NCBI GenBank assembly: GCA_017468365.1
Contig: JAFUIS010000010.1
Location: 1-64,000, forward strand
Length of the DNA stretch: 64,000 nucleotides
Source of the DNA: Oscillospiraceae bacterium
Lineage (GTDB): Bacteria > Bacillota > Clostridia > Oscillospirales > Ruminococcaceae
Direction of reading: 5' to 3'
Below, one piece after another: positions 57,225 to 64,000 of this stretch. Numbering within the stretch: the stretch's first letter is position 1; each line of letters opens with the position of its first letter. The notes under the pieces are model-generated. The model had not been told where the DNA came from, made no database searches, and saw only the letters and a program-made list of their open reading frames with translations. The translations under genes were made by a program, and so were the position numbers.

Positions 57225-58886
57225 ATGAAACTCAACAAAATCCTTGCCCTGATCCTTGCATTTGTCATGGTCTTCAGCTTTGCAGCATGCGGAACCGACG
57301 AACCCGCAAAAGACCCCGCAAATCCCGATGCACCCGTAGAAGGCGACGAAGCAGCAGAGGAAAGAATCCTCAACGTTCACGTCACCGCAGCTATCGACTC
57401 CATCGACCCTGCACTCACTTCCGCAGGTGATGACTTCGAAGTAATCGGTACCATGGTCGAAGGTCTCTTCCAGTGCGACGCAGCCGGCGCAGCAATCCCC
57501 GGCATGGCAGAAACCTATGAAATAGACGACAACGGTACCTGGACTTTCCATCTTCGTGACGCAAAATGGTCCAACGGCGACCCCGTAACCGCAGATGACT
57601 TCGTATATGCATGGCAGAGATGTTTCACCATCCCCGCAGAATACGTATTCCTTTTTGAAACCGCAGGTATCAAAAACGCAGCAGCAATCATTGCCGGCGA
57701 AAAAGACGTATCCGAACTCGGCGTTTACGCAGCAGACGAAAAAACTCTTGTAGTTGAATTCGACGTTCCCTGCGCATTCTTCGATTCCCTTATGTTCTTC
57801 CCCGTATTCTATCCCGTCAACAGAGCATTCGCAGAAGAATGCGGCGAACTCTATGGTTCCGCTCCCGAATATTACCTTTCCAACGGCCCGTTCGAGCTTG
57901 TTGAATATACTCCCGCAGCAACCGAATTCAAAATGATCAAAAACGAAGATTACTACGCAGCAGATGAGGTTGCTCTTGCAGGTCTTACCTATAAAGTAAT
58001 CCTCGACTCCCAGCAGGCATATCTTGCATACCAGAACGGCGAGCTTGACGTTTGCGTTCTTTCTTCCGAACTTGCAGACCTTCTCAAAACCGATGCAGAA
58101 TTCCTTGCAACCGAATCCGGTTACCTCTGGTACATGTCTCCTAACGTATCCCAGGGAGGCGCAATGGCAAACGTAAATATCCGTAAAGCAATCGGTATGG
58201 CATTCAATAAAGAAGCTATCTGCAACAACATCCTCAGAAACGGCTCTGTTCCCGCAGACTTCTGCATCCCCGTAGGCCTTGCAACCGGTCCTGACGGCAA
58301 AGATTACCGTGAATCCTCCGGTCTCCTTTACAACGAATACAACGTAGAAGAAGCAAAGAAACTTTGGGACGCAGGTCTTAAAGAACTCGGCGTAGATTCC
58401 GTTGAACTCACCCTTATCTTCGATGACGAAGAATCCGTAAAACTCGTTGCTGAATTCATTCAGCAGGAACTCCAGACCAACCTTGCAGGTCTTACCATCA
58501 CTCTCCAGCCTTATCCGAAGAAACAGCGTTCCGACCTTATGAAAGCACACGATTATGACATCGGCCTTTGCAGATGGGGACCTGACTATGCTGACCCGCT
58601 TACCTACCTCGACCTCTGGACCGACGGTTACACCCACAACTACGGCGATTGGCATTCCGATGAATACATGGAGATCCTTGGTAAGATCAAAACTGTTGAA
58701 TATGCAATCGATCCCGAAGCACGTTGGGAACTTATTAAAGATGCAGAACAGATCATCGCTGACGAATCCGTAATTCTCCCCGTATATCAGAACTGCAACG
58801 CATCTCTTGTAAAATCCGACATCACCGGCATTGAATTCCACGCAGTAGGTCTTAACCGCGTATTCAGAAACGTAAAAGTCGGCTGA
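57225..58886 (+). CDS. oppA: Oligopeptide-binding lipoprotein (SBP family 5)
   Basis: 553 residues. The signal peptide MKLNKILALILAFVMVFSF ends with lipobox FAAC (Cys near 23). Mature motifs include WTFHLRDAKWSNGDPVTADDFVYAW (about 104-128, the family 5 signature, abbreviated here as its key residues W, D, F, Y) and NGPFELVEYTP. It captures peptides outside the membrane for OppBCDF. The region after the Cys is acidic. AAAATG start has GAGGTGAAAA upstream. It is the first gene of a full operon. Confidence 0.93.
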   Translation: MKLNKILALILAFVMVFSFAACGTDEPAKDPANPDAPVEGDEAAEERILNVHVTAAIDSIDPALTSAGDDFEVIGTMVEGLFQCDAAGAAIPGMAETYEIDDNGTWTFHLRDAKWSNGDPVTADDFVYAWQRCFTIPAEYVFLFETAGIKNAAAIIAGEKDVSELGVYAADEKTLVVEFDVPCAFFDSLMFFPVFYPVNRAFAEECGELYGSAPEYYLSNGPFELVEYTPAATEFKMIKNEDYYAADEVALAGLTYKVILDSQQAYLAYQNGELDVCVLSSELADLLKTDAEFLATESGYLWYMSPNVSQGGAMANVNIRKAIGMAFNKEAICNNILRNGSVPADFCIPVGLATGPDGKDYRESSGLLYNEYNVEEAKKLWDAGLKELGVDSVELTLIFDDEESVKLVAEFIQQELQTNLAGLTITLQPYPKKQRSDLMKAHDYDIGLCRWGPDYADPLTYLDLWTDGYTHNYGDWHSDEYMEILGKIKTVEYAIDPEARWELIKDAEQIIADESVILPVYQNCNASLVKSDITGIEFHAVGLNRVFRNVKVG

Positions 58887-58923
58887 TTCCAATTCAAGGG
58901 TTAATTAATTTGATCAATTAGGT

Positions 58924-58965
58924 CATACAGTGGCCCGTTTAAAACGGGTCACTGTATGCTTTTAT
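58924..58965 (+). promoter_or_regulatory. Hairpin between oppA and oppB (partial terminator or mRNA stabiliser)
   Basis: CATACAGTG (58924-58932) pairs with CACTGTATG (58950-58958), with an inner CCCGTTT/AAACGGG stem. A short CTTTTATA tail follows, not a full T-run. Such hairpins after a binding-protein gene keep its mRNA level above that of the permeases. Confidence 0.7.
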
Positions 58966-58985
58966 ATAAGGAGGGGTAATCCCCA

Positions 58986-59930
58986 GTGAAGAAATACATA
59001 TTTAAGCGAGTTTTGTACTCCGTTGTGGCTATTCTTGTGCTGCTGCTTCTTCTGTTCCTTATGCTCGACCTCATGCCCGGTTCGCCTTTTAACGACGATA
59101 AACTTTCCGCAGAGCAGATCGAAGTTCTTTACCAGAAGTACGGCCTTGATGATCCATTTATAATACGTTATTTTAGATATCTCGGAAACATTATCAAAGG
59201 CGATTTCGGCGTTTCTTACAACATCGCCTCGAATGTTCCCATAACGGACCTTTTGCAGACGAGAGTTCCCACCTCTATCCGTCTTGGCGGTCAGGCGGTT
59301 CTTCTCGGTGCATCCATCGGTCTTCTTCTCGGACTTATTGCCGCGCTTAAACATAACACGGTTTTCGATACCATTGCAACCATAATCTCGGTTCTCGGTG
59401 TTTCGCTTCCGTCCTATGTTTTCGCGCTTGCGCTTTCCTATACCCTCGGTTACAGAGCCGGCTGGTTCCCGCTTCTTTACGATTCGGCTTCTCCGTTCAT
59501 TTCCTCCGTTCTTCCCACCGTTGCGCTTTCCATGTTCTCCATGGCAAACATCGCAAGGTTCACCAGAACCGAAATGCTCGAAGTTCTTCGCAGCGACTAT
59601 ATGCTCCTTGCCGAAAGTAAAGGTATCAGCGGTCCAAAGCTCATTATCCGTCATGCGCTTCGCAACGCCCTTATCCCGATAATCACCGTTCTCGGTCCGC
59701 TGATCGTAAACACCATGACCGGTTCCCTTGTTATTGAGAAGATATTCTCTATCCCCGGCATCGGCGAACTCATGGTACGTTCCATTCAGCAGAACGACTA
59801 TAACGTAACTATCGCCCTTTCTTTCATTTACAGCCTTATGTATATCGGCATAATGCTGGTGGTCGATATCCTTTACGGTATCATCGACCCGAGAATCCGT
59901 CTGTCGAAGGAGGATAGTCATGAAAGCTGA
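58986..59930 (+). CDS. oppB: Oligopeptide ABC transporter permease (OppB/DppB)
   Basis: 314 residues with six membrane helices. It opens FKRVLYSVVAILVLLLL, has LGRDI-less OppB-type architecture and the EAA loop GPKLIIRHALRNALIPI (about 218-234). GTG 58986 follows GGAGGGG. It overlaps oppC by 11 bases. Confidence 0.93.
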   Translation: MKKYIFKRVLYSVVAILVLLLLLFLMLDLMPGSPFNDDKLSAEQIEVLYQKYGLDDPFIIRYFRYLGNIIKGDFGVSYNIASNVPITDLLQTRVPTSIRLGGQAVLLGASIGLLLGLIAALKHNTVFDTIATIISVLGVSLPSYVFALALSYTLGYRAGWFPLLYDSASPFISSVLPTVALSMFSMANIARFTRTEMLEVLRSDYMLLAESKGISGPKLIIRHALRNALIPIITVLGPLIVNTMTGSLVIEKIFSIPGIGELMVRSIQQNDYNVTIALSFIYSLMYIGIMLVVDILYGIIDPRIRLSKEDSHES

Positions 59931-60963
59931 AAATTTTGATTATTCCAAGCTTCCGGCAGATGCCTTCGAGCTTACCAATAACGACACCAGCGCTCACGTT
60001 GACCGCAACTTTGCTTCCCAGAACTACTGGAAAGATGCGCTTGTCCGCTTCCTTCGCAACAAAGGCGCAATTTTCGGCCTTATCATGATTGCGATAATCA
60101 TTTTCTTCGCCGTTTTCGGTCCCTCCATGACTCCCTATACTTACGAGAGCCAGATAATAGAACAGCAGAACCTTGCTCCCAGAATTCCCGGTCTTGAATG
60201 GCTCGGATTCGACGGAACCGAGACCATGCGCCTCGGCGAAGTTGAGCTTGAAGTAAACGGCTATGAACGCGGCGGCTTTACCGACGTTTATTATTGGTTC
60301 GGTTCCGATACCCTCGGCCGCGACATCTTCACCCGTGTTTGGGAAGGTACCCGCATCAGCCTTTATATCGCAATCGTTGCGGTTGTCATCGACATTCTTT
60401 TCGGACTTTCCTATGGACTTATTTCCGGTTATTTCGGAGGAAAACTCGATGCTGTAATGCAGCGCTGCGCCGAGATACTCAACAGTATCCCGAACCTTGT
60501 TATTGTAACTCTGATGATCCTTGTTCTCAGCCCCGGTCTCGGCGCAATCATCGTTGCTCTTATGATCACCGGCTGGATTCCCATGAGCCGTATTGCCCGC
60601 GCCCAGATGCTCAAACTTAAGGAACAGGAATTTGTTCTTGCTTCCAAAACCCTTGGCGCAAGCCCCATGCGCATAATTTTTAAAGAAATTATGCCCAACA
60701 TCATCGGCCAGATCATCACCCAGACCATGTTCTCCATTCCCCACGCAATTTTTACCGAGGCATTCCTTGCCTTCGTAGGTCTCGGCATTCCGGCACCTAT
60801 GGCATCTCTCGGTACCCTTATTTCCGATGCATACAAGAACTTCACCACTCATCCGTATATGATACTTTCTCCGCTGATTGTTCTTGCATTCCTTATGCTC
60901 AGCTTCAACCTTGTTGCCGACGGTCTTCGCGATGCGCTTGACCCGAAGCAGAAAGATATGTAA
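59920..60963 (+). CDS. oppC: Oligopeptide ABC transporter permease (OppC/DppC)
   Basis: 347 residues. The cytosolic N-terminus (about 1-45) is followed by six helices. The OppC marker YWFGSDTLGRDIFTRVWEGTR lies near 124-144 (key residues G-x-D-x-L-G-R-D), and the EAA loop is GASPMRIIFKEIMPNI (about 246-261). The insert between helices 1 and 2 (about 80-125) is acidic. It overlaps oppB by 11 bases, so it is coupled. Confidence 0.93.
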   Translation: MKAENFDYSKLPADAFELTNNDTSAHVDRNFASQNYWKDALVRFLRNKGAIFGLIMIAIIIFFAVFGPSMTPYTYESQIIEQQNLAPRIPGLEWLGFDGTETMRLGEVELEVNGYERGGFTDVYYWFGSDTLGRDIFTRVWEGTRISLYIAIVAVVIDILFGLSYGLISGYFGGKLDAVMQRCAEILNSIPNLVIVTLMILVLSPGLGAIIVALMITGWIPMSRIARAQMLKLKEQEFVLASKTLGASPMRIIFKEIMPNIIGQIITQTMFSIPHAIFTEAFLAFVGLGIPAPMASLGTLISDAYKNFTTHPYMILSPLIVLAFLMLSFNLVADGLRDALDPKQKDM

Positions 60964-60978
60964 AGGAGGGACAGAACC

Positions 60979-62055
60979 ATGCAGGAAAAAGGCGATTTTA
61001 TCCTTAAAGTTGAAGGTCTGTCCGTATCCTTCGCAACCACCGCAGGCAAGGTCCATGCTCTTCGCAACGTTGACTTTGCGGTACGCCGCGGCGAAACCGT
61101 TGCAATAGTCGGCGAATCCGGTTCCGGCAAATCCGTAACCGTAAAAACCGCTATCGGAATCCTTGATACCAACGGCAAAGTCGAAGCGGGCAAAGCCCTC
61201 TTCACCTTCAAAAACGATAACGGCGAAGAAGAAACCATCGACCTTCTCACCCTTACCAAAAAACAGATGCGCCAGACCATCAACGGAAAGCGCATCGCAA
61301 TGGTCTTCCAGGACCCCATGACTTCTCTGAACCCCACCATGACAATCGGCGACCAGATTATGGAAGGCATGATCTGGCACTTCAATACCCCTAAAAAAGA
61401 GGCCTGGAAGCGCGCAGTTGAGCTTCTTGACATGGTAGGAATCACCGATCCCGAAAAGCGCATGAAGAACTATCCTCATCAGCTTTCCGGCGGTATGCGT
61501 CAGCGTGTTGTTATCGCAATTGCACTTTCGTGCAACCCGGATCTTCTTATCTGCGACGAACCCACCACCGCTCTTGACGTTACCATTCAGGCAAAGATCC
61601 TTGAACTTATCAAGGAAGTTCAGCAGAAGCTCGGAATTTCCGTTATCTATATCACCCATGACCTCGGCGTTGTTGCAAAGGTCGCGGATTTCGTCAATAT
61701 CATGTACGCCGGAAAAATCGTTGAAAAGGGAAGAGTCGACGAGGTCTATTACGACCCGAAACACCCCTATACCTGGGGACTTCTTTCCGCACTTCCGGAT
61801 CTTGAAACCCACGACGAAAGACTTTATACCATTCCAGGAAGCCCGCCCAACCTTCTCCACACCATCAAGGGCGACGCTTTCGCACCGCGTAACGAATTCG
61901 CGCTCAAAATCGACGAAATCGAAGAGCCGCCCATGTTCTGGGTTTCCGACACCCACTGTGCCGCAACCTGGCTTCTTGACGACAACGCTCCGAAAGTCGA
62001 AATGCCGAAGGAGCTTCGCGCAAGAATCGACCGTATGCTGAAGGAGGCGAAATAA
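60979..62055 (+). CDS. oppD: Oligopeptide ABC transporter ATPase (OppD/DppD)
   Basis: 358 residues. Walker A is GESGSGKSV (about 45-53), the signature is LSGGMRQRV (about 170-178), Walker B is LLICDEPTTALDV (about 190-202), and the H-loop His is in THDLG. The C-terminal oligopeptide/dipeptide domain with HPYTWGLLSALP follows. AAAGGAGGG precedes ATG. It abuts oppF exactly. Confidence 0.94.
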   Translation: MQEKGDFILKVEGLSVSFATTAGKVHALRNVDFAVRRGETVAIVGESGSGKSVTVKTAIGILDTNGKVEAGKALFTFKNDNGEEETIDLLTLTKKQMRQTINGKRIAMVFQDPMTSLNPTMTIGDQIMEGMIWHFNTPKKEAWKRAVELLDMVGITDPEKRMKNYPHQLSGGMRQRVVIAIALSCNPDLLICDEPTTALDVTIQAKILELIKEVQQKLGISVIYITHDLGVVAKVADFVNIMYAGKIVEKGRVDEVYYDPKHPYTWGLLSALPDLETHDERLYTIPGSPPNLLHTIKGDAFAPRNEFALKIDEIEEPPMFWVSDTHCAATWLLDDNAPKVEMPKELRARIDRMLKEAK

Positions 62056-63000
62056 ATGGAAGAAAGAGTTCCGCTTCTTAAAGTAGAAAACCTCAAACAG
62101 TATTTCCCCATCAGCAAAAAGTTCACCGTAAAGGCCGTTGATGACGTTTCCTTCGAAATCTATCCCGGCGAAACTTACGGACTTGTAGGCGAATCCGGTT
62201 CCGGAAAAACCACCATCGGCCGTTCCATAATCCGTCTTTATGACCCCACCGCGGGAAAAATCATCTTTGACGGAATCGATATTTCCGGAAAAATGAGCGC
62301 CGCCGATGAGAAAAAACTCCGCACCGAAATGCAGATGATCTTCCAGGATCCCATGGCCTGTCTTAACCCCCGCCAGAAGGTTGCCGATATTATCGGCCAG
62401 GGACTTGATATCCACCACCTTTATACCGATAAGGCTGACCGCGACGCAAAAATCGCGCGAATCCTTGCAAAGGTAGGTCTTGCTCCGGAACACGCAGAAC
62501 GCTATCCCCACCAGTTTTCCGGCGGTCAGCGTCAGCGTGTAGGTATCGCAAGAGCACTTATCATGAACCCTAAGCTCATCATCGCGGACGAATGTATCTC
62601 CGCCCTTGACGTTTCCATTCAGGCGCAGGTAGTAAACCTTATGCGCGACATCCAGAAGGAAACCGGTGCGGCATATCTTTTCATCGCCCACGACCTTTCA
62701 ATGGTAAAATACATCTCCGACAGGATCGGCGTTCTTCACCTCGGTCACCTTGTTGAGACCGGTACCACCGAAGAAATTTTCGCAAATCCCGTTCATCCCT
62801 ATACCAGAAGCCTTATTTCCGCAATTCCTCATCCGAACCCCGCGGTTGAAAGAAAACGCACTTCCATGCACTATGACTATTTCACCAGCGGAATCGACTA
62901 TATGGCCGGCGAACTTCGCACCATCGAAGGAACCCATAAGGTTCTTGCCACCGAAGAGGAATTTGAAAAATGGACCAAGGCAGAAAAGAATTACCGTTAA
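62056..63000 (+). CDS. oppF: Oligopeptide ABC transporter ATPase (OppF/DppF)
   Basis: 314 residues. Walker A is GESGSGKTT (about 46-54), the signature is FSGGQRQRVG (about 154-163), and Walker B is LIIADECISALDV (about 174-186), with Cys in place of the usual Pro-Thr/Val. The C-terminal HPYTRSLISAIP domain is present. The ATG directly follows the oppD stop, so translation is coupled. Terminator behind it. Confidence 0.93.
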   Translation: MEERVPLLKVENLKQYFPISKKFTVKAVDDVSFEIYPGETYGLVGESGSGKTTIGRSIIRLYDPTAGKIIFDGIDISGKMSAADEKKLRTEMQMIFQDPMACLNPRQKVADIIGQGLDIHHLYTDKADRDAKIARILAKVGLAPEHAERYPHQFSGGQRQRVGIARALIMNPKLIIADECISALDVSIQAQVVNLMRDIQKETGAAYLFIAHDLSMVKYISDRIGVLHLGHLVETGTTEEIFANPVHPYTRSLISAIPHPNPAVERKRTSMHYDYFTSGIDYMAGELRTIEGTHKVLATEEEFEKWTKAEKNYR

Positions 63001-63020
63001 TTTCACCATAAACCGTTGCA

Positions 63021-63056
63021 AAAAGTCCGTGCTCAAATTTGAGCACGGGCTTTTTG
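63021..63056 (+). terminator. Terminator of the opp operon
   Basis: CCGTGCTCAAA (63027-63037) with TTTGAGCACGG (63038-63048), extended by flanking A/T, then T-run. A further TGAGCAC lies just after at 63061-63067. Confidence 0.85.
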
Positions 63057-63077
63057 CATTTGAGCACGAAAAAATCC

Positions 63078-63131
63078 TTGACAAGGGTGGAAAAATGCGG
63101 TAATATGAAGATGATATCAAAACGATATCAT
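63078..63131 (+). promoter_or_regulatory. Promoter with palindromic operator for the SPFH gene
   Basis: TTGACA (63078-63083), 17 bases, TAATAT (63101-63106). Immediately after it is a perfect dyad ATGATATC-N5-GATATCAT (63111-63131), which overlaps the expected transcription start. This position suits a repressor. Confidence 0.72.
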
Positions 63132-63165
63132 TTTCCCGATTCTATTCCAGAAAGGATGAAATATT

Positions 63166-64000
63166 ATGAATGCAAACGTAAAAAACGATTACAGCAAGGT
63201 CCTTAAACCGAAAAACGGTATGGCAATGCTCCTTCTTCTTATCCTTGGCGAGCTTGTTTCCGTTGCCGGATTCATCGGCGGAATCTACCTGACCTCCGAA
63301 GGAATCATTTTCCCCGTTTCCTTGATTTTTATGATTCTTTTCGGCATAGCGGCGTTTCTGGTAATTCCGATCCTTCTTTGCGGACTTCGCACTCTTCGTC
63401 CCAACGAAGCTTACGTCCTCACTCTTTTCGGTGATTATTACGGCACTCTTTACGGACCCGGATTTTTCTTTATAAATCCCTTTGCTTCCGCAATCAACCC
63501 TGCTTCCGAAAACGCACTTGAAAAAGCCGCAGCAGCTAATGCAGAAGCAGCTCTTTCCGGAAAAGCAACCACAGCAAACGTTCAGCTTTCCGCCAACAAA
63601 CGCGTTTCTCTTAAAGAGATCACCCTTACCAACGACAAACAGAAAATAAACGACCAGCTCGGTAACCCCGTTATCATCGGTACCGTTGTTATCTGGCACG
63701 TTACCGACCCGGCAAAAGCCGTTTTCAACGTCGATAACTACGTCGAATTCCTTTCCACTCAGTGTGATGCGGCTCTTCGTAATATCGTAAGGGAATACCC
63801 CTATGACGAATCCGAGGAAGGCGACGAAAAATCCCTTCGCGGTTCCAGCCTTGAAGTTGCCCAGCGCCTCAGAGAAGAGATCCAGTGCCGTGTCGAGATA
63901 GCCGGAATTGAGGTCACCGAAGCGAGAATCACCCACCTTGCTTATGCGCCCGAAATTGCCGCTGCAATGCTTCAGCGCCAGCAGGCTTCCGCTATCATTG
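63166..64000 (+). CDS. SPFH/band-7 domain protein, cut by window end
   Basis: 278 complete codons, with the frame open to the end. Two membrane helices lie at about 22-43 and 48-70, followed by a band-7/SPFH domain from about 75: LRPNEAYVLTLFGDYYGTL, VIIGTVVIWHVTDPAKAVF (about 167-185), and NIVREYPYDE (about 206-215). These proteins scaffold membrane complexes. A flexible Ala-rich insert (about 118-140) splits the domain. AAAGGATG precedes ATG 63166. The promoter carries a strong palindrome. Confidence 0.85.
   Translation, partial: MNANVKNDYSKVLKPKNGMAMLLLLILGELVSVAGFIGGIYLTSEGIIFPVSLIFMILFGIAAFLVIPILLCGLRTLRPNEAYVLTLFGDYYGTLYGPGFFFINPFASAINPASENALEKAAAANAEAALSGKATTANVQLSANKRVSLKEITLTNDKQKINDQLGNPVIIGTVVIWHVTDPAKAVFNVDNYVEFLSTQCDAALRNIVREYPYDESEEGDEKSLRGSSLEVAQRLREEIQCRVEIAGIEVTEARITHLAYAPEIAAAMLQRQQASAII

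Overview
The window looks like chromosome of a low-to-mid GC anaerobic Firmicute, probably an uncultured clostridial (Oscillospiraceae-like) gut or rumen bacterium. This is inferred from Gram-positive ribosome-binding sites (AGGAGG-type) with ATG/GTG/TTG starts, a T-box leader on leuS, the tepA-ylzJ-spoIIIE and yhbY-nadD-yqeK-rsfS gene orders known from Bacillus/Clostridia, a MurT/GatD-type pair, many lipoproteins with LxxC lipoboxes, and housekeeping proteins of Firmicute type. No 16S rRNA is present, so taxonomy is not proved.

Layout. 1-580: the 3' end of a Tn916-type tyrosine recombinase and a repeat-containing junction, probably one end of an integrative element abutting a low-molecular-weight phosphatase gene. 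1.0-3.5 kb: an ABC-F ATPase behind a textbook transcription attenuator with a three-codon leader ORF, then a DJ-1/PfpI-like protein. 3.5-6.6 kb: cysK, divergent from an unusual pseudouridine-5'-phosphate glycosidase carrying a long low-complexity tail and a zinc-ribbon end. 6.6-11.9 kb: cell-wall precursor and translation cluster thpR, DUF4364, ddl, murI, DUF1934, argS. 12-19.4 kb: lipoproteins, an SDR enzyme, three NUDIX hydrolases, EamA and ZIP transporters, a TetR regulator and tRNA-Arg. 19.4-25.9 kb: MarR-aldehyde dehydrogenase-DegV, an alpha/beta hydrolase, a membrane XRE regulator and prfC. 25.9-27.2 kb: an AT-rich islet with one orphan gene flanked by GTTTCA-type repeats beside tRNA-Leu. 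27.3-31.9 kb: sfsA, a radical SAM gene, an MFS transporter followed by five very small membrane or charged proteins, and an RluA-type enzyme.

32-36.5 kb: an EutP-like GTPase, a polar amino acid ABC transporter (ATPase, binding protein, two permeases) and rsmA. 36.6-48.3 kb: a DUF4430 lipoprotein, tepA-ylzJ-uppP-ftsK/spoIIIE, ftsY-yhbY-nadD-lipoprotein-yqeK-rsfS, and T-box-leuS. 48.3-52.4 kb: an M29 aminopeptidase and a BlaI/BlaR1-like pair in which the membrane M56 protease is fused to two M23 peptidoglycan-endopeptidase-like domains. 52.7-56.7 kb: rpsU, yqeG, an M24 peptidase, and murT with a GatD-like partner that seems to lack its catalytic Cys and His. 57.2-63.0 kb: a complete five-gene oligopeptide ABC transporter. 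63.1 kb-end: a truncated SPFH/band-7 protein behind a promoter with a perfect palindrome.

Together the genes are mostly core: wall synthesis (ddl, murI, murT/gatD-like, uppP), translation (argS, leuS, prfC, rsmA, rsfS, yhbY, rpsU), protein targeting and chromosome segregation (ftsY, ftsK), with accessory pieces at 0-1 kb and 26-27 kb. I found no CRISPR array, no rRNA, no complete insertion sequence and no prophage. The most unusual items are the M56-M23-M23/BlaI module, the catalytically depleted GatD homologue, the tailed PsuG, the microprotein operon and the repeat-flanked islet. All calls rest on reading the sequence; no database search was run.
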